Shown: in pieces, positions 1 to 10,100 of the stretch | Position numbering within the stretch: position 1 is the first letter of the stretch | Layout: each line of letters starts with the position of its first letter | Source of the DNA: Melampsora larici-populina 98AG31 | Taxonomy: Eukaryota; Basidiomycota; Pucciniomycetes; Pucciniales; Melampsoraceae | Reading direction: 5' to 3' | DNA length: 64,000 nt | Assembly: GCF_000204055.1 (NCBI RefSeq) | Contig: NW_006768773.1 | Coordinates: forward strand, 484,103 to 548,102 | Notes under the pieces: generated by a model | Told to the model about the DNA's origin: nothing | What the model saw: only the letters and a program-made list of their open reading frames with translations | Databases searched by the model: none | Program-made: the position numbers and the translations under genes

Positions 1-924
1 TCTCCTACGTGACTCTAGCCTTATAGCCTTGGTCTTGTACACTTAAATTTGAAATACAGGCAGTTTTCTTTTCTCCTACGTCATCGATATCCTTGCGCTA
101 TATAGCGCAAGGATATCGATTTGTCCGCTCCGCTAAACAGTGAGGTTTTTTCCTCCTTGAATAGCGATATCAGAGCGGAGCAGTCAATAGCGACCACTCC
201 GCACCACCATGAAATTCAGTGAAATTTCATAGCGTTTTGGAGCGGTTCAGGTATTGATGCAGACACCCTCATGATCCAATTTACAATTTTCACTCCATGT
301 ATTTCTATCCACTTCACAGCTACAAACATTCACTCAAACTGATACAACTTATGCCTAATAGCACCTCCACCATGGAGTGTAATTCACAATGGAAGCCACC
401 ATTTTCCTCCATGTCTGGAAAACAGATCCAGTTGCACTTCCATCAAGTGCATCTGACTATCAACCAATGTCTGCTATGAAAGCATCTATAGTAGGTATTT
501 TTAAAGCCCAAATACCCTGCACCCACAAAACAAAATTCTAACTTTGCTCTTGATCATCACTTACATACCTGGCATCTTTTCCCATGTGACACATGCAAGG
601 GAACAGACAGTGGTAGCTATCCCACATCATTATTATGGCTAATAGAACAAGCTGGAATGCCATTAGGATAATCATTGTGTTTCTGGGTTTATTGACCTCA
701 GAACTCCACCAGATGGACTATTGTCAAATTCTCATAATAACAGCTACACTCCCAAGACTGGTGAGATGAAATATTAGGACAGAACAATTATTGGGGGGGA
801 GGGCCCGGGGTGAGCAGAGAAATCTGAGTTCCTCAGGAGACTTATGAGACAAATAAAATGGCAAGGCACCCAGACAACCCTGGCAGAAAAGGCTGGAATA
901 TGGCTGCCTGTATGGAGATTTGGC
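1..924. other. Gene-free left edge
   Basis: I see no supportable gene. Short reading frames on both strands have no recognisable domain and no splice-consistent extension. The first 250 bases are rich in inverted repeats, including repeated GAGCGGA/TCCGCTC words, as in the end of a DNA element cut by the window edge. Confidence 0.5.
83..120. repeat. Perfect 38-bp palindrome
   Basis: The 38 bases starting ATCGATATCC and ending GGATATCGAT equal their own reverse complement with no spacer and no mismatch. A second, imperfect inverted repeat (ATGAAAT..ATTTCAT) lies about 90 bp downstream. The role is unknown; it could be a transposon terminal structure. Confidence 0.9.
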
Positions 925-1305
925 TGAATGGCACTACACAAAAAGTGCTGACCCCACAGATGCAGAGTTGCATTGACATCACACAAAACCCAAGGGGGGT
1001 CTTGCAAAAGTTGGGGGTCAATGTGGGGTAAGTGCAACCCCACACCAGCTTTGTCACCTCTTTGCATGCAGTGTGGTCAGAGGCACTGTCTTAATGATCC
1101 TTGAGGGTAATCTGGTGCTCTTTGGGAATGATTTCAAATACCACATTCTTCAGATCTTTGTTAGTATACACTACTGGCAAAGAGGTGATGCCATGGGTGT
1201 GGGGTTGCACTGACCTGACATTGACCCTCACTTAGGTTTGGTGCAGCATTGTCACACGGCGGATACAGGGTCAGCACTTTGCATGCAGTGATGGTGGTCT
1301 ATACT
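925..1305. repeat. Degenerate foldback inverted repeat
   Basis: Two arms of roughly 120-160 bp face each other across a loop of about 60 bp. Shared blocks, read inwards, are AAGTGCTGACCC, GGGTCAATGT, GTGCAACCCCACACC and CACCTCTTTGC; each recurs in reverse complement on the other arm. This is the form of a foldback or MITE-like DNA element. No target duplication was recognised. Confidence 0.65.
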
Positions 1306-3441
1306 CTGGCTTGTCACACAGGCAACCAGGGCTTAAGTACCTGACAGAGAGACTGTGAGGAGTCCGCAACTGTTGGACTGGCTCTTCACTAAAAAAGGTG
1401 AAGAATAGTCAAAGATTTAGTCTTCACTTGATACACCCAAGTGAAGACTACAGTTAGTTTACCTCTAAAGAAAGGATTTGTTGCCAGTAGGATGGCTGAG
1501 TATAGTGTGTTGTGGTGATCAATTTAAGGGATCAATCAAAAAATTCATTATTAGTAGTTTACCAGTTTACCAGAAAAGTTTAGCAGGGAAGAAAATTCAA
1601 AATGGAGGTTTTTAGATCAATTGAAGCTCTTATGGGCTTATGTATTGGTCATTGGGTTAACATTACATCATTTTATTTCACATTAATTATTAAGATCATT
1701 AAAGTTCATTCACAAACTTATTACAAAAAGAAAGACAGAAAAACATAAGAAAAATTTGAAAATATAGGTACAAAGGTTGGAAAATAGTTTTTAGGGTATT
1801 AATAATAAAGTTATGGGTTTTATGAGGTTAGAATATGAAAGAACAACATTATATCATACTGTAAAGATTTTACTCTTGAAGGTTGATAAGAATAAACAGA
1901 AGTTATTAGGGAAAAGGTACTTTTTCAAAGTTGGTAAACAAGAGGTATACGTGTAGTTTGCATATGTAATGGTGGTAATAGTGGAATTTAAGGTTGCCAA
2001 GAGGATTTTCCGGGATTTTCAAGGTTATAGAGGATGATGTCATATTACATGAGCAAGAAAAAGCAAGTAGCACCTGTGAAAAGTGAAGAAAATGGGTGAA
2101 TTTCGTCAAAAATGAAGGTTTTCAGCTAATTACATATGTCAAATGATGTCAGATTAGGTTGGTAGATAGCTCATTCAACGCAGAAGAGTGGATTGCATAA
2201 TTTACAAACTTTAAATAACTAGTAGCGGAGGTTTATGAAAAATGTTACAAGACAAATAAGAAATTGGTGTGAATCTCGAATTTACAGTCACAAGTCAACA
2301 TGTAACACTAAAAACCTTAACTTCACAACTCATTATCTTACTCATCACTAATCAGAAATAGGCTATATGGGGGTGATAAATGATCAGTATCACGAGGGCT
2401 ACAAGATGCATCTTAGTAATCAAAAATTGGACCTCATCTGAAAAAATTTGTAATCTCAAAATTTGGTTTTCAGCTAGTTTACAAGGAAAAAATCACCCGT
2501 ATTCATCATAAGAACTGCTGTACATCATATTATTGCATCATTGATCACTTTTAGCTGTGAAAATTACATCATCTATTAGTAACAAGATCATTACATTGCA
2601 TCATTATAGGGTTTTCAGGGATTTCTGGGCGGATTTGATTGGTTTTGAGGCTGTTGACCATTGTAAAAGTTGTAGTACATTGTTATACATACTTTGAGAT
2701 GATTTTGGGACTGTTTTTCCCCATTCCTTTTTATCATTTACGCAGTTATTATTTTTTTTATCATCATAAACTTATTTTAATAGTACCTGGTCACCAAATA
2801 CGCCCTTTATTATAGCTATACAGAGAAATTTACTGTAGTGTTGCAGTCAAAAAGACTTATTGGGAATAACATCATTAAGATAGTGCTTATTTTCTTTGGT
2901 TATCATTTGGGAATAACACTATAGCAGTCACAGGGGCCAAAATAGATACTCACATACATGTGAGCGTTGTAGACTTTTTGGAATTCTCCAAAAAAGATTC
3001 ATTTTCTTTCAGATTGATTCAATTCACAATCTTGTTTGTGTTCAGGTGATCATCCTGTGGTTCTCATATTTTACTTGACATTTATTGAGAAGGCTCATTT
3101 CCATCTTGGATGAGCAATAACTGATTCCCGATGAGTACTCAGGATCAGCTCATGAGGCACTGAATACTCAGCAATTTGTTCAAAATGAAGATGAGCACAT
3201 GAACTATACCTTCCTGAGGCTTCATTTTTCAGTGAAGAAGCCTGCCCAGGGGCGTCCCATTTGAGCTGCTCAGCAAATACTCAGTAGCATCCCCTGACTG
3301 GATCACTGATGGGCCGGACTTTTCTCAGACTTCCTTGCTAAGGAATGAAGCCTGATAAAAGCGTCATCCCATCTGCTCATTGCTCAGCTAATCCTCAGTG
3401 ATATCCCCGGATAAAGTTTTTCACACTGAGGGGCTGAGATC

Positions 3442-3666
3442 AACTGAGCAGCCCCTCAGCCAATGAGCAGTGAAATCCTCCGGATCCTCCTGATCTCAGG
3501 GATGCCCCTGAGGAATAACTGAGCAGCCCCTCATCCAATGAGCAGTGAAATCCTCCGGATCCTCCTGATCTCAGGGATGCCCCTGAGGAATAACTGAGCA
3601 GCCCCTCATCCAATGAGCAGTGAAATCCTCCGGATCCTCCTGATCTCAGGGATGCCCCTGAGGAAT
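3442..3666. repeat. Tandem repeat, 3 x 75 bp
   Basis: Three copies of a 75-bp unit start at 3442, 3517 and 3592 with AACTGAGCAGCCCCTCA; a fourth start at 3667 breaks off. Copies 2 and 3 appear identical and copy 1 differs by one base (CAGCC for CATCC). The array lies inside the CACTA-like element and is rich in GAG/CTC words. Near-identity suggests recent expansion. Confidence 0.95.
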
Positions 3667-3994
3667 AACTGAGCAGCTCAGTTGAACGAGCAGACGGGCC
3701 TCAGGCTTCATTCCGGAGCCATCAAGCTTGAGGCAAGCTTGGCGCTCTGTGATCCATCTGGGGGATACTTCAGAGACTTAGCTAAGGGAATACTCAGTTC
3801 AGCTCAGCCCCTAAGCTATACATTGGTGGTATCCCTTGGAGCTTACTGAACCAGGGAATGCCGCTCAGGATCAGCTGAGCAGATGGATCAGCCCTTCCTC
3901 AGACTTCTTTGCTCAGGAATAAATGCTGAGGAAGGCTTAGTTTGTCTGCTCAGTTCCTGATGATCACGTAATCAGCTGACAAACAGAAAGAAAA

Positions 3995-4071
3995 GGGAAA
4001 CAAATGGGAAAAAAATGGGAAACAAATGGGAAACAAATTGGAAACAAATGGGAAACAAATGGGAACAAAAC
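3995..4071. repeat. Tandem 11-bp minisatellite
   Basis: About seven units of GGGAAACAAAT, one variant with A for C and one beginning T, lie just inside the right TIR of the CACTA-like element. Confidence 0.9.
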
Positions 4072-4125
4072 ACGAAAATTTCAACGCTCACATAGTTGTG
4101 AGCATCAATTTTTGCCCCTGTGAGT

Positions 4126-5540
4126 GTTGTTAGTAATAAAAATTGTGCTTTTGAAGTTAAAATATGTGTGAAAGTTATATTTCTCTGGTGCCTTATCAGT
4201 ACTCAATACAACAGTGCCTTTTCCTGATTGTGTTTTTTTAGAAGAGCAGTCTCAGACAACTTCTACTAGTCATTATATTAGTAGATTATCCTCTTCCAGC
4301 TCTGTATAACCCTTGTTGGGTTATAAGTTCTACAGTGTGGAGGCAAGACCTTGGCAATTTGGGATCAAGTAAATACAGGTAAATACTCAATAATTTGCCC
4401 TTTTTGGCCCCACCAGCTCAAATTTCAGATTGTTCAATCTGGTTGGATTCTAGTTTTTTCATCAAAATTGTTTGCTGCTCTTTCAACTCAAGCTTGGTTT
4501 ACTGTCCCAAGTCAACAAGCTCTTGGGTTACAAGTTGTTCTTTTGCTCAACTTCCTATGACAAAAACTCACAGAGATAAAATACATTTGCCAAAGAAGAT
4601 CAATTCTTCAGAAAAAAAAAACAAGAAATCATTATTTTTCTCCAAAAAGATATGCAGGGATTGCTCTGGATGAGAGCAGTCCAAAAGCTGAGAAAAAATT
4701 GAAAAAGGTGATGTCTTGGTATAGATATACTCTTTTAAAAAAAATGACCAAAAAGATATGCATGGAATGCGCTTGATGAGAGCATTCCAGAACTCCATTT
4801 GGCTGGTTGAAACAATAGGTTTCAAGGTGTAGCAATTATTTCTGGCCTTCTTTTGAATTTGACAACAATTTGCCTCCACACACTATAGTGTTTCTAAGGA
4901 TCTCACTCTGAGCTTGGGTTGATCTTACAACCATCAAGCCTGTAGTTTTGGACTCTGAAGAATCAGAGGCGCCGCTTGGTACTCTAGATTCTCTAATGAG
5001 GTGCCCTTTGTAAATTTGAAGCTTATTCTGTTAGCTGATGGTCCCACAAGCTCAGAACACCACTTGAGGTTTTACAAATACCTAGATGAAAAGTAGAACT
5101 TGGATAATCAGGAAAACAACAGAATCACTATACTGAATATTCTAGTAAAGCATCAAGTACAATGTGATGAATAGTTATGTAATGATATGAAGTTTGTTCT
5201 TCTTCCAGAGTGGGAAGAGGAGGGGTTTATATATCCTAGACCTAGGTGTCAACTGTTGGCACTTAGGTTTGCTTATTCTCTGGGTTAGGTTTGGGTTATG
5301 TTTACTATTACTAATTTAAGTCATAGTAAGTCTTGTTACTTAAGTGACTCTTGATACTGAGCCATGAGTTGTAATCTTTATGGCTTTAAACAAGTTACAT
5401 ATATTTACATATGCATTTCATATATTTACATGTGTGTTTGTTAGCCCGTGGTCTTGTACACAGGGCTCAGGGCTGACAGAGACTCTTTTGGCATGGCATC
5501 AACATCATTCTTGAGGCTCCTTGAGGACAAGTGGAAACAT
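4126..5540. other. Spacer: repeat tail and unassigned AT-rich DNA
   Basis: The first part (to about 4337) is the 3' end of dispersed repeat copy A, ending in a perfect 8-bp hairpin TATAACCC/GGGTTATA. The rest, up to the gypsy target site, has no supportable gene. Short ORFs here are low-complexity and have no recognisable domain. Confidence 0.5.
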
Positions 5541-5545
5541 GAAAT

Positions 5546-5722
5546 TGTTATGACTCTACCTGTGAAAGGTTCAACACGCATGTCACACATAGTAGACTAT
5601 TTGTATATACGTCACTAGCTCATACTGTCCTATTTCCTTCATGCGACAATCTTATAATAGAGACCAGATGACCTATTGATTCCTCTCTTCTGTTGACAAG
5701 ATCCACACCTAGGGCCTTAACA
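5546..5722 (+). repeat. 5' LTR
   Basis: The 177-bp direct repeat begins TG and ends CA. It contains a TATATA box at 5604-5609 and, 32 bp further on, the string ATGCGACAAT (5641-5650), whose complement is the primer-binding site just after the LTR. Transcription is therefore inferred to start at about 5641. Confidence 0.95.
5604..5650 (+). promoter_or_regulatory. LTR promoter: TATA box and inferred start site
   Basis: TATATA at 5604-5609 lies 32-37 bp before 5641, the usual spacing for an RNA polymerase II start. The start at 5641 is inferred independently from complementarity to the primer-binding site. The same arrangement repeats in the 3' LTR near 11972. Confidence 0.65.
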
Positions 5723-5723
5723 T

Positions 5724-5733
5724 ATTGTCGCAT
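5724..5733 (+). other. Probable self-priming primer-binding site
   Basis: ATTGTCGCAT, one base after the 5' LTR, is the exact reverse complement of ATGCGACAAT at 5641-5650 in the LTR. In the Tf1/sushi group of Ty3/gypsy elements the mRNA 5' end folds back onto a PBS at this place and is cleaved to serve as the primer for minus-strand DNA. The geometry here fits that mechanism rather than tRNA priming. I did not test all fungal tRNA 3' ends. Confidence 0.7.
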
Positions 5734-6072
5734 CTTCTCAAAAACGTGAACTGAGGAAAGATAGACCAATCCGAAAGAATCAAAATTAGAATCGATTGAC
5801 TTTAGAAGATTTAGATTAGACTTCAACTACAAGATTAGAATTTGACAGAACTTTTAAGAACTTATTAGAATTGAACTCACACTTGATCAACAACAGAACA
5901 TCAGATTTAACGTTTCAGATCGACTATTCAGAGTTTAGCCACCACATCGCCTTCATACAGAACCCCCGCAGACGGCGACGACGATTCAGACCCTGAAACA
6001 TTCACAAACTTCGTCGACGCCGATACCGCTCTCACTGATACAAATCTTGCACTAGCATCTGAATCTACTGCG

Positions 6073-7122
6073 ATGGAAGACATACAGCGTCAATTGAATG
6101 AGCTCCACACCTCATTGCAAGAAGAACGTCAACTCCGATTATAGGCTGAAGCTAGGTCTCATAACGCCGAAGCTCGCTTATCCGCTATTGAGTCTAGTCG
6201 TGCGACTCAACAAACCTCTCAGACTGTACCTCCAGTAACCCCACAGGCTCCACATGTATCATCGGCCGCTAACCCTAAGGGACCGAAGGTCTCCGTCCCT
6301 GATAAATTCAATGGGGTGAGGGGCGCTCCAGCCGAGGTTTTTGCAAGTCAAATTCAGCTATACATGTTAGCGCATCCCTACCTATTTCAGGACGATCGTA
6401 GCAAAGTGGTCTTCTTGCTTTCTTATCTGACCGGAGCCGCGAGTAGCTGGGCTCAGCCATTGACTCTCGAGTTGTTTGACAATGCTACCGCTCACAACGT
6501 GACTTTTGATCGTTTCATTACTAATTTTCGGGCAATGTATTTTGACACTGAAAAAAAGTCTAAGGCTGAAAGGGCCCTTCGAACTCTCACCCAGAAGTCG
6601 TCTGTGGCCGCCTACACCCATGAATTCAATATTCATGCATCAGCAACAGGATGGGAAGTTCCTACACTCATTAGTCACTACGAACAGGGTCTGAAAAAAG
6701 AAATTAGAGTCGCTATGGTGATGGTACAAGATGAGTTCACTAGCATAGAGCAAATTGCAAATTTAGCGATCAAGATAGACAGCAAGATACATGGAGTCTC
6801 TGATCCATCTCTCGTCACATTTCATACACCGGACCCCAACGCTATGGACATCTCCTCCGGGTTTGTTCGACTGTCTGATGAAGAAAAGAACCGACATATG
6901 AGAGCTGGATTATGTTTTAGATGCAATGAACGTGGGCATAGGGCAAATGAATGTCCTGGTAGAAAGTCTGATAGAGGAAGAGTTGGTGGAGGCTATAAGG
7001 CTAGAGTCGCGGAATTAGAGTTGAAGGTTGCAGCGTTTGGAAACAAGGAGGATAGCAAGAATGATGGGGTTAACTCTTCTAGTCGAGCAGAATCGTCGAA
7101 AAATGGCGGTGCTCAGGCCTGA
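6073..7122 (+). pseudogene. gag: Gypsy gag (capsid/nucleocapsid), one nonsense codon
   Basis: Gag forms the virus-like particle and packages the RNA. The frame from ATG 6073 encodes a helical N terminus (MEDIQRQLNEL..), then a TAG at 6142-6144 as codon 24, then runs open to 7122. The downstream part has the retrotransposon gag fold region (..YLTGAASSWAQPL..) and a single CCHC zinc knuckle, CFRCNERGHRANEC, near the C terminus. CAG to TAG by one transition would explain the stop. The open part could still be made from an internal start at about 6316. pol overlaps it in the -1 frame. Confidence 0.85.
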
Positions 7123-10100
7123 GCGATGTGCCTAACCTGAGCCATGATGGGGTAATAGCTGAAATTGAACTGGGCGCTAGTAGAATCATCACATGCAATG
7201 CAAATGATCCACGTGTTTTTCTCAAGTGTTCATTATCAACGTCCCAAAAACCCCGCGCCACATCAACCACATCTTTTTCTACACTTTTTCTTGTCGACTC
7301 TGGTGCCACGCACGATGTGCTAAGTGAGACCTTTGCGCATCGAACGGGCCTTATTGACCGAGCAGTGCGCGCAACACGGATTGTCACCGGTTTCGACGGC
7401 TCACGTAGCCATGCATCTTATGAGACAGATTTATTTATTCACCACGACTCCTCCCCTACCCACTTCATTATTACTCGTATCAAGGATTCGTATGACGGAA
7501 TACTTGGTATCCCTTGGATAAGAAGAAACCACCACCTTATCGACTGGATAAGTGGCAAAGTTCACTTAGATCACACCACCATTGCAACTGCAAATGCAGT
7601 TTCGTCAAATCCGCAACCACCCTCACCAGCCCAAGGATTGGAGCCCGCGAGGGATGTTAGGAACACTGACGAGGGGGCCGCTATCGTAATTGATACGCAT
7701 CAGCCCCCGCAATGTGAGTACGATACGCCTACGTCTCAAATTTCTTTTGAAACAGTTGGCAAGCTTTGTCTTTCCCCAAAATTACAGACTCCACCGACTC
7801 AATCACTCGAAGTACCGACACCTACAATCGACTGCTCCAAGAACGTTGATCTTCATCCAAATCTAGAAGTTTCCAAGGTTGACATATCCCTTGTAACACC
7901 TGCGGCTGAAATTACAGCCTCGTCTGATCCGTCACCACCCTCGCCAGGTCATGAAATTGAGCCCGTGAGGGAAGCTAGGCAAAATGACGAGGGGATGTGT
8001 ATTGTTGATGATACTTTAACATCCCCGCAGGGTGAGTCCGCCACGTTTATTGTCCCGTCCTTTTGTGAGAGCGCTAGCAAGCAAGTATCCATTCCAAAAT
8101 CACAGATTAAACAACAAGACGATAATGTTACCACCGAGACCCACTCAAAGTGTGTTCAGCCAACCGGATTATCCTACGCGGCTGTAGTGACAGCTTCGTC
8201 CATTCCAAACAGATCCCTTGTCGAGCCAAGAGTGGAGCCACAGGGGCACATTAGGAAATGTGACGAGGGGGCCGCTATCATACTTGATACGCATCAGCCC
8301 CCGCAATGTGAGTTCGAGAGAGTCCCATCTTCCATTTCACTAGAAGCAGCTGGCCAGTTTTTACGTCCCCAAAACAGACATCTCGATATCTCTGCGACGA
8401 AAGCTTCCTGGTCGACTTCAGCACGTATTGCTGCGGACGAAAAGTCAAAAGTACCCGTCAAGACGGTTGAACAGATGGTACCCTCTTGCTATCACCGACA
8501 TCTTCACTTATTCCAGAAATCTAGAGCCCAATGTCTTCCGCCCCGACGAAAGTACGACTTTCGTGTGGACCTCATACCTGGGGCGCAACCACAAGCCGGT
8601 AGAATCATACCTCTATCACCTGCAGAAGAAGCGGTTCTAGACGAGATGGTGAACACAGGACTGGCTAATGGAACTATCAGGCGAACAACGTCCCCGTGGG
8701 CCGCACCGGTGCTCTTTACCGGCAAGAAGGACGGCAACTTACGACCGTGTTTTGACTACCGGAGATTGAATGCTTTGACTGTAAAAAATAGGTACCCTCT
8801 TCCTCTAACCATGGATTTAGTGGACAGCTTACTTGACGCCGAAGAATTCACCAAACTTGACATGCGAAATGCTTACGGCAATCTGCGAGTGGATGAAGAA
8901 TCTGAAGACATCCTAGCGTTTATTTGCAAGCAGGGCCAGTTCGCGCCCTTGACTATGCCATTTGGTCCTACTGGTGCTCCTGGATACTTTCAATTCTTTA
9001 TACAGGACATCATGGTAGGACGAATCGGCAAAGACACAGCTGCCTACTTAGACGACACTATGATTTATACTAAAAAAGGAGTACACCACGAAAAAGCAGT
9101 AGACGGAATCCTTGAGATTTTCGACAAACACCAGCTTTGGCTTAAACCAGAAAAATGCGAATTCTCTAGGTCTGAGGTTGAGTATCTTGGACTTATTATA
9201 TCTAAAAATAAAGTCCGTATGGATCCGGCTAAAGTCAAGGCAGTAAGAGATTGGCCTGCTCCGAAGAACACGAATGAACTTCAACGATTTATTGGGTTCG
9301 CAAATTTCTACCGCCGCTTTATAAACCAATTCTTGAAAACGACAAGACCTCTTCATGATCTAACTAAGCTCAACACACATTACGAGTGGAATGAGAATTG
9401 CCAGAGATCTTTCGAGAGTTTGAAAACGGCATTTACATCGGCACCTGTACTGAAAATAGCAGATCCTTACCGCGCTTTCATTTTGGAGTGTGACTGCTCC
9501 GACTTCGCTCTAGGAGCTATCCTTTCACAAAGGTCAGATGATGACGGTGAAATCCATCCGGTAGCTTACTTGTCAAGGTCTTTGATCCAGGCCAAGAGAA
9601 ATTATGAAATCTTTGACAAGGAACTCCTAGCAATCGTTGCATCTTTCAAAGAATGGCGGCATTACCTCGAAGGTAATCCCAACCGGCTTGAAGTAATTGT
9701 GTACACTGACCACCGTAACTTAGAGACGTTTATGAGCACTAAACAACTCACACGCCGACAAGCACGGTGGGCGGAAACACTAGGTTGTTTCGATTTCATC
9801 ATCAAATTCCGGCCAGGGCGTAAATCCAGCAAACCAGACGCGTTGTCTCGACGCCCTGATCTCAAGCCACCAGAGGATGAACGACTGACATTCGGACAAC
9901 TGATCAAACCGGAAAACATTGGCCCCGATACTTTCCCAACTGAATTAGCTAGCATTGATGCATTCTTTATGGACGAATCAATTGACTTGGAAGACGCCGA
10001 ACATTGGTTCGAAGTGGATGTCCTAGGTGTCTCAGATGCTGATATCGACGCTATTGATGATGACATTCTTAGCGACACTACTATCATACAACGTATACGA

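Larger units (their letters stand above)
2929..4122. mobile_element. Non-autonomous CACTA-like DNA transposon (1194 bp)
   Basis: The ends are terminal inverted repeats of 41 bp (35 of 41 identical), beginning CACAGGGGCMAAAATWGAT. They are flanked by the 3-bp duplication AGT (2926-2928 and 4123-4125). TIRs that start CAC and a 3-bp target duplication are the signature of the CACTA/EnSpm superfamily. The related sequence near 13971 (AACACTAAAAGTGTTG) is the same site without the insertion and carries a single AGT. The interior has no transposase ORF but holds two tandem arrays, so the element must depend on an enzyme supplied elsewhere. Confidence 0.85.
1509..4337. repeat. Dispersed repeat, copy A (interrupted by CACTA-like element)
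   Basis: This stretch aligns along its length with 12288-14210. Matching blocks include TGTTGTGRT at the start, GTTGACCATTGT, AGAGAAATTTACT, AATAACACTA and the 3' hairpin CTCTGTATAACYCTTGTTGGG. The copies are strongly diverged, with many small indels. No ORF is conserved. The TG..CA-like ends and the size of about 1.6 kb without the insertion would fit a solo LTR, but I could not define a target duplication, so the class stays open. Confidence 0.6.

Noticed and set aside
774..1067. 97-residue minus-strand ORF
   Set aside because: It overlaps one arm of the foldback repeat and has no recognisable domain; the frame is explained by repeat composition.
3442..3670. CRISPR-like direct repeats
   Set aside because: The 75-bp units are directly adjacent with no unique spacers, in eukaryotic DNA inside a transposon. 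This is a minisatellite.
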